Shown: positions 1 to 6,716 of the stretch, piece after piece
How positions within the stretch are numbered: the stretch's first letter is position 1
Layout: every line of letters begins with the position of its first letter
Source: an uncultured Clostridia bacterium
Lineage (GTDB): Bacteria; Bacillota; Clostridia; Oscillospirales; Ruminococcaceae
DNA: 8,544 bases
Direction of reading: 5' to 3'
NCBI GenBank assembly: GCA_944388825.1
Contig: CALXKG010000079.1
Location: 1-8,544, forward strand
Made by a program: the position numbers and the translations under genes
Notes under the pieces: generated by a model
Told to the model about the DNA's origin: nothing
The model's input: only the letters and a program-made list of their open reading frames with translations
Database searches by the model: none

Positions 1-990
1 TATATGACCAACTGCAACCTGGAAGACCCCGAGTTTGAGCGGGGGGTCAGGGATTTCCTCGCCGTCTGCAACATCGTCAAGAAGTTTAGGCACCTGCGCA
101 TCTTGCAGATCTCCACCCGCCCCTTCGACTTCTGGAGCACGATGTGCAACGAAGGGGAGCTGCTGGAGAAGTTCAACATCCAGCTTTCGCCCATCCCGAT
201 GACCGAGCTGGTCCAGGCGGTCAGGGGCGCGGACAAATCCCTGGTCGACGCCTGCGCCGCCTACATCCGGATGCAGATGGTGGTCAAGGTCACCGACGAG
301 GAGCTGTATAACGTCGCCGCGATGAAGGTGGCGATGGAGACCCTCGCCGCCAAATACGGCTGCTCGGCCGTCGCCATCCAGTGCTGGAACGCCCTCCAGG
401 ACGAGCTGGGGATCATGCCCTGCTGCGCCAACTCCCTCTTGACCGACGAGGGGCTGCCGGTCGTCTGCGAGACCGACATCCACGGCGCGATCACCTCGAT
501 CCTCGTCCAGGCCGCCGCGATGGACGAGCGTCCCATCTTTTTCGCCGACTGGACCGTCCGCCATCCCACCAATGACAACGCGGAGCTGCTGCAGCACTGC
601 GGGCCCTGGCCGCTCTCGCTGGCTAAGGAAAAGCCGAAGCTGACCTATCCGCTCGCGTTCGACCATCCCGGCGCCGTCGCCGCCGAATGTAAGCATGGGG
701 AAGTCACCCTCTGCCGGTTTGACGGCGATAACGGCGAGTACTCGCTGCTGCTGGGCACCGCCAGGGGCATCGACGGGCCGTACACCAAGGGCACCTACCT
801 CTGGGTCGAGGTCAGGAACTGGAAGAAGCTGGAGGCGAAGATCGTCGAAGGCCCGTACATCCACCACTGCGCCGGCGTCCATGGCGACGTCGTCGCAAGG
901 CTGTATGAAGCCTGCAAATACATCGGCGTCAAACCCGACCTCTACGACGACAACGACGAAGAGGTCAAGGCCTATCTGCGGGGCGAATAA
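1..990 (+). CDS. L-fucose/L-arabinose isomerase family protein, C-terminal part (5' truncated)
   Basis: This is the C-terminal ~329 residues of a probable ketol isomerase of the L-fucose/L-arabinose isomerase family, whose members interconvert an aldose and its ketose in the cytoplasm with a divalent metal. The reading frame is open to the left edge, and full-length members are roughly 450-600 residues, so the N-terminal domain lies outside the window and the Met at base 4 is probably internal. Counting from that Met, the segment DPEFERGVRDFLAVCN (8-23), the STRP...FW stretch (37-44) and NEGELLEKF (49-57) resemble the central domain. Candidate metal or catalytic acids are Glu134 (QDELG) and Glu156/Asp158 (CETDIHGA), with a candidate His at 287/288 (YIHHCAG). 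It lies 20 nt before the transketolase genes, probably in the same transcript. The substrate cannot be read from sequence: fucose, arabinose, or another aldose such as apiose are all possible. Family is fairly sure; substrate is unknown. Confidence 0.8.
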   Translation, partial: YMTNCNLEDPEFERGVRDFLAVCNIVKKFRHLRILQISTRPFDFWSTMCNEGELLEKFNIQLSPIPMTELVQAVRGADKSLVDACAAYIRMQMVVKVTDEELYNVAAMKVAMETLAAKYGCSAVAIQCWNALQDELGIMPCCANSLLTDEGLPVVCETDIHGAITSILVQAAAMDERPIFFADWTVRHPTNDNAELLQHCGPWPLSLAKEKPKLTYPLAFDHPGAVAAECKHGEVTLCRFDGDNGEYSLLLGTARGIDGPYTKGTYLWVEVRNWKKLEAKIVEGPYIHHCAGVHGDVVARLYEACKYIGVKPDLYDDNDEEVKAYLRGE

Positions 991-1010
991 CGCCTGAAAG
1001 GAAATGCACC

Positions 1011-1832
1011 ATGAACCTGAAAGCAAATTCCTACCGGCTGCGCCAGGACGTCCTGGACATCATCTACCGGGCCAAAACCGGCCACATCGGCGGCGACTTT
1101 TCGGTCACCGACATCTTAAACGTCCTCTATAACCAGGTGATGGACATCACGCCCGAGAACTTCGGGCGCAACGACCGCGACCACTTTATCCTCTCCAAGG
1201 GCCACGCGGTCGAGGCGCTCTACGCCGTCCTCTGCCAGAAGGGCTTCTTCCCCCGGGAGGACCTCTTGACCGTCTCCCAGTACGGCTCCAAATACATCGG
1301 CCACCCCTATAACAAGGTAAACGGCATCGAGATGAACTCCGGCTCCCTCGGCCACGGCCTGTCGGTCGCGGTCGGGATGGCGATCGCCGGCAGGATGGAC
1401 AAGTCTTCCCACCGGGTCTACGCCGTCATGGGCGACGGGGAGCTGGCGGAAGGCAGCGTCTGGGAAGGCGCGATGGCGGGCGGCCACTATAAGCTGGACA
1501 ACCTTTGCGCCGTCATCGACCGCAACCATCTGCAGATCTCCGGCACCACCGAGTATGTCATGAACCAGAAGGTGCAGGAGGAGCGCTGGGCCGCTTTCGG
1601 CTGGAACGTCATCTCGGTAAACGGCAACGACGTGGACGCCCTCCAGCAGGCGTTTGCCGACGCGGCGGCCTTTAAAGGCAAGCCCACCGTCATCGTCGCC
1701 CACACCACCAAAGGGTGCGGCGTCTCCTTTATGGAAAACCAGGCCGGCTGGCACCACCGGGTCCCGACCGCCGAAGAATATGAAAAGGGCATGGCTGAAC
1801 TGAAAGCGAAGGAGGCTGCGGCAAATGAATAA
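1011..1832 (+). CDS. Transketolase, N-terminal (thiamine-diphosphate-binding) subunit
   Basis: This 273-residue protein is the N-terminal half of a split transketolase, which with the next gene's product transfers two-carbon ketol units between ketose and aldose phosphates in the cytoplasm. Visible family features are GHIGG (24-28) and SKGHA (62-66), carrying the conserved His residues, GSLGHGL (111-117), and the thiamine-diphosphate/Mg motif beginning MGDGELAEGS (140-149) and ending at Asn172 in IDRNHLQ (169-175). The length fits split transketolase A subunits of ~270-285 residues. The ATG is preceded by AAAGGA (997-1002) at 8 nt spacing. It overlaps the C-terminal subunit by 8 nt, implying translational coupling. 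The sequence gives family and cofactor; whether the donor is xylulose 5-phosphate or an unusual one such as apulose 4-phosphate is not decided by these motifs. Confidence 0.95.
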   Translation: MNLKANSYRLRQDVLDIIYRAKTGHIGGDFSVTDILNVLYNQVMDITPENFGRNDRDHFILSKGHAVEALYAVLCQKGFFPREDLLTVSQYGSKYIGHPYNKVNGIEMNSGSLGHGLSVAVGMAIAGRMDKSSHRVYAVMGDGELAEGSVWEGAMAGGHYKLDNLCAVIDRNHLQISGTTEYVMNQKVQEERWAAFGWNVISVNGNDVDALQQAFADAAAFKGKPTVIVAHTTKGCGVSFMENQAGWHHRVPTAEEYEKGMAELKAKEAAANE

Positions 1833-2757
1833 GATCGCCAACAAGCAGGTCATCTGCGAGGTGCTGATGGAAAAGGCGAAAAACGATAAGGACGTCGTCG
1901 TCCTCTGCTCCGACTCCCGGGGCAGCTCCTCGCTGACCCCCTACGCCGACGCCTTCCCCGAACAGTTTGTCGAGGTCGGCATCGCCGAGCAGAGCCTTGT
2001 CTCGATTGCGGCCGGGCTGGCCCGCTGCGGCAAGAAGCCTTACGCCGCTTCCCCCGCCTGCTTCCTCTCGACCCGGAGCATGGAACAGGCGAAGGTAGAC
2101 TGCGCCTACAGCCATACCAACGTCAAGCTGATCGGCGTTTCGGGCGGCGTATCCTACGGGGCGCTGGGGATGACCCACCACTCGGCCACCGATATCGCCG
2201 ATATGGCCTCGATCCCCGGGATGCGGGTCTACCTGCCTTCCGACCGGTTCCAGACCCGCAAGCTGATGGAGGCCCTTTACGCGGACACCGACCCCGCCTA
2301 TGTCCGGGTCGGCCGCAACGCCGTCGAGGACATCTATTCGGAGGACAACTGCCCCTTTGAGATGGACAGGGCGACCGTCCTGGGCGAGGGGTCCGACGTC
2401 GCGATCATCGCCTGCGGCGAGATGGTCAAGCCCGCCGTCGAAGCGATGGAGAAGCTGAAGGCCGAAGGCGTTTCCGCCGGGGTATTGGATATGTACTGCG
2501 TCAAGCCTCTGGACGCCGCCGCCGTCATCAAAGCCGCCGAAAACGCGAAGGCGGTCGTCGTCGTCGAGGAGCACACCCGGCTATGCGGGCTGGGCGCGAT
2601 GGTGGCGCAGGTGCTGGGGGAGAACTGCCCCCGCAGGATGAAGTCCTTAGGGCTGCCGGACGCGCCCGCGATCGCCGGCAAGAGCCAGGAAGTGTTCGAT
2701 TACTACGGCCTCAACGCCGATGGGATCGCCGCCGCGGCCCATGAGCTGCTGAAATAA
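1825..2757 (+). CDS. Transketolase, C-terminal (Pyr and C-terminal domain) subunit
   Basis: This 310-residue protein is the second half of the split transketolase, holding the pyrimidine-binding domain and the C-terminal transketolase domain. FVEVGIAEQ (48-56) contains the invariant Glu55 expected to activate the thiamine ring; MTHHSATDIADM (116-127), LPSD (137-140), DPAYVRVGR (156-164) and the VEEH segment (247-250) are typical of split C-subunits. Its ATG lies inside the last codons of the upstream gene (shared ATGAATAA), and the Shine-Dalgarno AAGGAGG (1809-1815) sits within the upstream coding sequence at 9 nt spacing. The two subunits are therefore probably made in equal amounts. The length (~310) is normal for the family and I see no missing motif. 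A transketolase beside a transaldolase fits pentose phosphate rearrangement; beside an FGGY kinase and a DUF4038 hydrolase it also fits the known AptA/AptB apulose-phosphate transketolase arrangement, which is an inference from context. Confidence 0.95.
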   Translation: MNKIANKQVICEVLMEKAKNDKDVVVLCSDSRGSSSLTPYADAFPEQFVEVGIAEQSLVSIAAGLARCGKKPYAASPACFLSTRSMEQAKVDCAYSHTNVKLIGVSGGVSYGALGMTHHSATDIADMASIPGMRVYLPSDRFQTRKLMEALYADTDPAYVRVGRNAVEDIYSEDNCPFEMDRATVLGEGSDVAIIACGEMVKPAVEAMEKLKAEGVSAGVLDMYCVKPLDAAAVIKAAENAKAVVVVEEHTRLCGLGAMVAQVLGENCPRRMKSLGLPDAPAIAGKSQEVFDYYGLNADGIAAAAHELLK

Positions 2758-2772
2758 AAATTCCCTTCCGCC

Positions 2773-2795
2773 CCCCGCCCGGGTCCCGGGCGGGG
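2773..2795 (+). other. GC-only perfect hairpin between transketolase and kinase genes
   Basis: Eleven bases (2773-2783) pair with 2785-2795 around a single T; with a realistic three-base loop about 10 G-C pairs remain, and pairing continues imperfectly outward on both sides. It is followed on the plus strand by the kinase ribosome binding site, not by a T-run, so it is not a standard plus-strand terminator. On the opposite strand it is followed by a short T-run (complement of 2757-2762). Likely roles are mRNA stabilisation or processing, or partial attenuation between the transketolase genes and the kinase. This is an inference from structure. Confidence 0.55.
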
Positions 2796-2820
2796 CGGGG
2801 GAGAAGGAGATGAGTAAAGG

Positions 2821-4278
2821 ATGAAATATTTACTGGCGATCGACCAGAGTACCTCCGGCACCAAGGCGCTGCTGTTTGACGGGGCGGCGCAGCTGATCGC
2901 CCGCTGCGACCTGCCCCACGAGCAGAAGATCTCGGAAAACGGCTGGGTCGCCCACGACCCGATGGAGATCTGGGAAAATGTCAAAGGCGTCTGCCGGATG
3001 GCGGTCGAAAAGGCCGGGATCGACAAAAAGGATATTATCGGGATCGGCATCTCAAACCAGCGGGAGACCGCGCTGGTCTGGGACCGGGAGACCGGCCTGC
3101 CGGTCTACGACGCGATCGTCTGGCAGTGCGCCCGCGGGGCGAAAATCTGCGAAGGGCTTGCGGATCACGCCGAAATGGTGCGGGAACGGACCGGGCTGCG
3201 GCTTTCCCCCTATTTTTCGGCCGCGAAGATCGCGTGGGTGCTGCAAAACGCGCCGGACCTTGCCGGGAAGAAACTGTGTGCCGGCACGGTCGACGCCTGG
3301 CTGGTCTTTAAGATGACCGGGGGCAGGGAGTTCCGCTGCGACTTTTCCAACGCCTCCCGCACCCAGCTGTTCAACATCCGCACCCTCCAGTGGGACCCGG
3401 AGATCTGCGCGCTGTTTGGGGTCGACCCGGCGATACTGCCCACCGTCACCGATTCGGATGGGCTGTACGGGTACACCGACCTGGACGGCTACTTTGATGC
3501 CCCCATCCCGATCCACGGGGTGCTGGGGGACAGCCACGGGGCGCTGTTCGGGCAGGGCTGCCGGACGCCCGGCATGATCAAGGCTACCTTCGGCACCGGC
3601 TCGTCGGTCATGATGAACACCGGCGAGAAGCCGATCTTCTCGGACGCCGGGGTGGTCACCTCGCTCGGCTGGAGCATGGGCGGCAAGGTAAACTATGTCC
3701 TCGAGGGGAACATCAACTACACCGGCTCGGTCATCAAGTGGCTGGTGGACGATGTTAAGCTGCTTACCGCCTCCAAAGAGTCGGGGACGCTGGCAATGGC
3801 GGCCAACCCGGAAGACACCACCTATTTAGTCCCCGCCTTTTCCGGCCTCGGCGCGCCCTACTGGGACAGCGGGGCGAAGGCCGCGATCGTCGGCATGACC
3901 CGCTCCACCGGCAAGGCCGAGATCGTCCGGGCGGCGGAAGAGTGCATCGCCTATCAGATCACCGACCTGGTGCGGCTGATGGGGGAGGCCTCCGGGCTGC
4001 CGGTCAAAGAGCTGCGGGTAGACGGCGGGCCGACCAAGGACAGGTTTTTGATGCAGTTCCAGTCGGATATGCTGGATATCCCGGTCGCCGTCCCGAAAAA
4101 CGAGGAGCTTTCCGGCATCGGCGCGGCGTACGCCGCCGGGTTCGCCCTCGGGCTGTGGGACAGTTCGGTCTATGAAAAGGAGAGCCGCACCCGCTATACG
4201 CCGCAGATGGACGCCGGTACCCGCGAAAAGAAGTACGGCGGCTGGAAAGCGGCGGTAGAGAGCGTGCTGACAAAATAA
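2821..4278 (+). CDS. FGGY-family carbohydrate kinase, glycerol kinase-like with altered sugar pocket
   Basis: This 485-residue protein is an ATP-dependent sugar or polyol kinase of the FGGY family, acting in the cytoplasm. It runs collinearly with glycerol kinase (~500 residues): N-terminal phosphate loop DQSTSGTK (8-15), GWVAHDPMEIW (41-51), NQRET (79-83), AIVWQC (98-103), the FGGY signature around YFSAAKIAW (131-139), FGTG (257-260), VPAFSGLGAPYWD (337-349), VDGG (400-403) and LMQFQSD (410-416). From recalled E. coli glycerol kinase, ligand residues Arg83, Glu84, Tyr135 and Asp245 are kept (Arg81, Glu82, Tyr131, Asp237), but Gln246 and Phe270 are replaced by Ser238 and Ser262. Automated naming as glpK would therefore be risky; a ketose or branched substrate such as apulose is plausible. 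The start ATG has AAGGAG (2804-2809) 11 nt upstream. Context: after split transketolase, before transaldolase, with no glycerol transporter or glycerol-phosphate dehydrogenase in view. Family certain, substrate inferred. Confidence 0.93.
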   Translation: MKYLLAIDQSTSGTKALLFDGAAQLIARCDLPHEQKISENGWVAHDPMEIWENVKGVCRMAVEKAGIDKKDIIGIGISNQRETALVWDRETGLPVYDAIVWQCARGAKICEGLADHAEMVRERTGLRLSPYFSAAKIAWVLQNAPDLAGKKLCAGTVDAWLVFKMTGGREFRCDFSNASRTQLFNIRTLQWDPEICALFGVDPAILPTVTDSDGLYGYTDLDGYFDAPIPIHGVLGDSHGALFGQGCRTPGMIKATFGTGSSVMMNTGEKPIFSDAGVVTSLGWSMGGKVNYVLEGNINYTGSVIKWLVDDVKLLTASKESGTLAMAANPEDTTYLVPAFSGLGAPYWDSGAKAAIVGMTRSTGKAEIVRAAEECIAYQITDLVRLMGEASGLPVKELRVDGGPTKDRFLMQFQSDMLDIPVAVPKNEELSGIGAAYAAGFALGLWDSSVYEKESRTRYTPQMDAGTREKKYGGWKAAVESVLTK

Positions 4279-4302
4279 AGGGAAAACCCCCGGATATGCA
4301 GA

Positions 4303-4309
4303 AAAGGAG
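4303..4309 (+). promoter_or_regulatory. Ribosome binding site fixing the transaldolase start
   Basis: AAAGGAG-type Shine-Dalgarno with 8 nt to the ATG at 4318. An in-frame GTG at 4309 overlaps the site itself and so cannot be the start. The N-terminus MKFFIDTANV also matches the family when read from 4318. Confidence 0.8.
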
Positions 4310-4317
4310 TGTTTATC

Positions 4318-4977
4318 ATGAAGTTCTTCATTGATACCGCGAATGTGGACGAGATCCGCAGGGCAAACGACATGGGCGTCATCGCCGGCGTCACCACCAA
4401 CCCCTCGCTGATCGCCAAAGAGGGCCGCGACTATGCGACCGTCCTCAAGGAGATCGCCGAAATCGTCGACGGCCCCATCTCCGGCGAGGTCAAGGCCACC
4501 ACCGAGGACGCCGAAGGGATGATCCGCGAAGGGCGCGCGATCTACGCCCTCGACCCGAAGCATATGGTCGTCAAGATCCCGATGACTGCCGAGGGCCTCA
4601 AGGCGATCAAGGTGCTCTCTTCCGAGGGCATCCCCACCAACTGCACGCTGATCTTCTCGGCCAACCAGGCGCTGCTGGCGGCCCGGGCGGGCGCGACCTA
4701 TGTCAGCCCCTTCCTCGGCCGGCTGGACGACATCTCCCAGCCCGGCGTCGAGCTGATCGAGACCATTACGGCGATGTTTGCAAACTACCCCGATATCACC
4801 ACCCAGATCATCTGCGCGTCGGTCCGCAACCCCATCCACATCACCGACTGCGCGCTGGCGGGGGCCGATATTGCGACCGTGCCCTATAAGGTCATCGAGC
4901 AGATGCTCCACCACCCGCTGACCGACCAGGGGATCGTCAAGTTCCAGGAAGATTACCGGAAGGTCTTCGGCGACTGA
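4318..4977 (+). CDS. tal: Transaldolase (short, TalC/MipB-type)
   Basis: This 219-residue cytoplasmic enzyme transfers a dihydroxyacetone unit between sugar phosphates (sedoheptulose 7-phosphate plus glyceraldehyde 3-phosphate to erythrose 4-phosphate plus fructose 6-phosphate). It belongs to the short transaldolase/fructose-6-phosphate aldolase group (~215 residues). Visible features are FIDTANVDEIR (4-14), GVTTNPSLIAKEG (24-36), the Schiff-base Lys86 in VVKIPMT (84-90), LIFSANQALLAARAGA (111-126), SPFLGRLDD (130-138) and HPLTDQGI (199-206). Two positions argue for transaldolase over fructose-6-phosphate aldolase: Glu57 in GEVKATT, where the E. coli aldolase has Gln59, and Phe132 in SPFLGR, where the aldolase has Tyr131. 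Pipelines often name such genes fsa. It lies 39 nt after the kinase in the same direction. With transketolase it completes the non-oxidative pentose phosphate rearrangements and could recycle xylulose 5-phosphate produced by the operon's own transketolase. Confidence 0.95.
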   Translation: MKFFIDTANVDEIRRANDMGVIAGVTTNPSLIAKEGRDYATVLKEIAEIVDGPISGEVKATTEDAEGMIREGRAIYALDPKHMVVKIPMTAEGLKAIKVLSSEGIPTNCTLIFSANQALLAARAGATYVSPFLGRLDDISQPGVELIETITAMFANYPDITTQIICASVRNPIHITDCALAGADIATVPYKVIEQMLHHPLTDQGIVKFQEDYRKVFGD

Positions 4978-4997
4978 TCGGATACATCGTGTCAAAA

Positions 4998-5019
4998 GCC
5001 GGCTGTTTGATCAGCCGGC
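4998..5019 (+). other. Hairpin between transaldolase and hydrolase genes (weak or antisense terminator)
   Basis: An 8-bp G-C-rich stem (4998-5005 with 5012-5019) closes a 6-nt loop TTTGAT. No T-run follows on the plus strand, and the hydrolase ribosome binding site begins 13 nt later. It is preceded by AAAA, so on the minus strand it would be followed by TTTT. It may be a partial terminator or a processing or stability element lowering or separating hydrolase expression; no minus-strand gene that needs it is visible here. Confidence 0.5.
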
Positions 5020-5046
5020 CCATTCCAATATAAGGAGGCAAACCGT

Positions 5047-6576
5047 ATGAATTACAGCTATCCCGCCACCGCCCCCCGCTGGGGCGTCTTTGAAGTGACG
5101 ATGCCGGGCAGGACGGAGGGCAACCCCTTCACCGACTACACCATCACCGCCACCTTCACCGGCCCCGAGGGGGATGTGACCGTCGACGGCTTCTACGACG
5201 GCGGCGGGGTCTACAAGGCCCGCTTTATGCCCTCGTATGAAGGGGCGTATACCTTCAAAGTAACCGGTACCTTCTCGGATACGGAATATACCGGCTCTTT
5301 CACCGCCACCGCCCCTGTGTCCGGCAACCACGGCCCGGTCCGGGTCAACGGCTTCCACTTCGCCTACGAGGACGGCACCCCCTATTTCTCGGTCGGCACG
5401 ACCGCCTACGTCTGGCCGCTGCAGGGGGAAGAGATGGTGCAGGCGACGCTGGGCGAGCTCGCCAAAGGGTATTTCAACAAGATCCGCTTCTGCGTCTTCC
5501 CCAAGCACTATATCTACAACCTCCACGAGCCGACTTCCTATCCCTATGAAGGCACCCCCTGCCCGCCGCCCACCGAGGTCACCTATGAGCGCCCGGAGAC
5601 GGTCTTCGGCGTCCAGCCGGGCAACGACTGGGATTTCTACCGGTTCAACCCCGCCCACTTCCGGCAGATCGAGCGGTGCATCAAGGCCTGCGGCGACCTG
5701 GGGGTCGAAGCCGACCTGATCGTCATGCACCCTTACGACCGCTGGGGGTTCAGCCATATGACGGCCGATCAGGACGACCTCTACTGGAAATATGTGATCG
5801 CGCGGTTTGCCGCCTATCACAACGTCTGGTGGAGCCTTGCCAACGAGTATGACCTGCTCCGCGATAAGACGATCGCCGACTGGGAACGGTATGCCGCGAT
5901 CATCCTGGAAAAAGACCCTTACCGCCATCTGCGCAGCATCCACCACTGCACCACCCCGTACGACTTCAACCGCCCCTGGATCACCCATGTTTCCTATCAG
6001 CGGCTGGATATTTACAAGTGCGCCGAGCTGGTCGACCAGTACCGGGTACAGTACCAGAAGCCGGTCGTGCTGGATGAGATCGCCTATGAGGGCAACATCG
6101 ACGCCGGATGGGGCAACATCACCGGCGAGGAGATGGTCCGCCGGTTCTGGGAATGCTCCCTCCGCGGCGGCTACGCCGGGCATGGCGAGACGATGGACGT
6201 CCCGGAAGCGGACGGCAAGCTCTGGTGGAGCCACGGCGGCCCGCTGCGCGGCGAAAGCCCCGCCCGGATCAAGTTCCTGCACCAAATCCTCTGCGAGACG
6301 CCCGGCGCCGGCCTGAAATATATGCCGATGAGCTGGGATACCGTCACCGCCGTCCCGGAAGAGACCCGCGGGCAGCCCCGGTATATGATCGAATACTTCG
6401 GCTTCAACCGCCCCAACAAGCGGACCTATTACAAGGCCCCCGGGACAAAGTACAAGGTCGAGGTCATCGACACCTGGGATATGACCGTGACCGACGCCGG
6501 GGTGCATGAAGGCTCCTTCACCATCCCGCTGCCGTCCAAACAGTATATGGCGGTACGGCTGACGGTCGCCGACTAA
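5047..6576 (+). CDS. DUF5060/DUF4038-type glycoside hydrolase, cytoplasmic (candidate apiosidase relative)
   Basis: This 509-residue protein looks like a three-part glycoside hydrolase: an N-terminal beta-sandwich like DUF5060 (about 7-95, with RWGVFEVTM and GVYKARFMPSYEGAYTF), a TIM-barrel like DUF4038 (about 96-415, opening with NGFHFAYEDGTPYFSVGTTA), and a C-terminal beta domain resembling DUF5605 (about 420-509). Candidate catalytic acids match clan GH-A placement: Glu267 in WWSLANEYD (acid/base, Asn-Glu motif) and Glu344 in PVVLDEIAYEG (nucleophile). There is no signal peptide or membrane segment, so it should act inside the cell on imported oligosaccharides or glycosides. DUF4038 is associated with GH140, whose founding activity is apiosidase on rhamnogalacturonan II; that link is family knowledge, and its transfer to this protein is an inference. 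The ATG is fixed by AAGGAGG (5032-5038) at 8 nt spacing. It is the last gene of the operon, before a strong terminator. Substrate could also be another pentoside or glucoside. Confidence 0.82.
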   Translation: MNYSYPATAPRWGVFEVTMPGRTEGNPFTDYTITATFTGPEGDVTVDGFYDGGGVYKARFMPSYEGAYTFKVTGTFSDTEYTGSFTATAPVSGNHGPVRVNGFHFAYEDGTPYFSVGTTAYVWPLQGEEMVQATLGELAKGYFNKIRFCVFPKHYIYNLHEPTSYPYEGTPCPPPTEVTYERPETVFGVQPGNDWDFYRFNPAHFRQIERCIKACGDLGVEADLIVMHPYDRWGFSHMTADQDDLYWKYVIARFAAYHNVWWSLANEYDLLRDKTIADWERYAAIILEKDPYRHLRSIHHCTTPYDFNRPWITHVSYQRLDIYKCAELVDQYRVQYQKPVVLDEIAYEGNIDAGWGNITGEEMVRRFWECSLRGGYAGHGETMDVPEADGKLWWSHGGPLRGESPARIKFLHQILCETPGAGLKYMPMSWDTVTAVPEETRGQPRYMIEYFGFNRPNKRTYYKAPGTKYKVEVIDTWDMTVTDAGVHEGSFTIPLPSKQYMAVRLTVAD

Positions 6577-6601
6577 TTACCGACAGTTCTCCTATGCGTT
6601 T

Positions 6602-6633
6602 CCGCCCGCTTCCGAAAGGGAGCGGGCGGTTTT
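6602..6633 (+). terminator. Intrinsic terminator of the sugar operon
   Basis: A 12-bp G-C-rich stem (6602-6613 with 6618-6629, one G-U pair) is capped by a GAAA GNRA tetraloop and followed by TTTT and then CATTT. It starts 25 nt after the hydrolase stop codon and is the clearest terminator in the window, separating the operon from the next transcription unit. Confidence 0.92.
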
Positions 6634-6658
6634 CATTTGCGGGAATTTGTATGGAAAC

Positions 6659-6688
6659 TTGACAGGAAGAGAATAAATTTGATAAAAT
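6659..6688 (+). promoter_or_regulatory. Sigma-A/sigma-70-type promoter with extended -10
   Basis: The -35 box TTGACA (6659-6664) is perfect. It is followed by an 18-nt spacer and the -10 box TAAAAT (6683-6688), five of six to consensus, preceded by TG at the extended -10 position (6680-6681). The region is AT-rich inside a GC-rich window. Transcription would begin near 6694-6696, about 21-23 nt before the membrane protein gene. I see no clear operator or riboswitch between promoter and gene. Confidence 0.85.
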
Positions 6689-6705
6689 AAGAACAAATCA
6701 AGGAC

Positions 6706-6713
6706 AGGGAGGG
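6706..6713 (+). promoter_or_regulatory. Ribosome binding site of the duplicated membrane protein
   Basis: AGGGAGGG lies only 3 nt before the ATG at 6717 but 6 nt before the next codon, GTG at 6720. Either could initiate; the difference is one residue. I kept the ATG, with the GTG as a reasonable alternative. Confidence 0.6.
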
Positions 6714-6716
6714 TTC

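Noticed and set aside
1729..2574. Minus-strand open frame (281 codons) opposite the transketolase C-subunit
   Set aside because: Same shadow pattern; the plus strand is unambiguous transketolase.
2810..2824. Four-codon leader peptide before the kinase
   Set aside because: Its ATG directly abuts the AAGGAG with no spacing, so it is probably not translated; the same site is placed acceptably for the kinase ATG at 2821.
2821..4278. Naming the kinase glpK
   Set aside because: Overall similarity is high, but two substrate-contact positions differ and the neighbours are sugar isomerase, transketolase and transaldolase, with no glycerol genes.
4309..4317. GTG start three codons upstream for the transaldolase
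   Set aside because: The GTG overlaps the Shine-Dalgarno sequence itself, and the family N-terminus begins at the ATG at 4318.
3826..4995. Minus-strand open frame (389 codons) spanning the kinase end and transaldolase
   Set aside because: It runs opposite two well-recognised conserved enzymes and has no recognisable motifs; a GC-bias shadow.
5011..6507. Long minus-strand open frame (498 codons) antisense to the hydrolase gene
   Set aside because: Its translation is low-complexity and rich in Val, Gly, Asp and Ala, as expected opposite a GC-rich gene with C- or G-ending codons; the plus-strand product has clear domain motifs and a good ribosome binding site.
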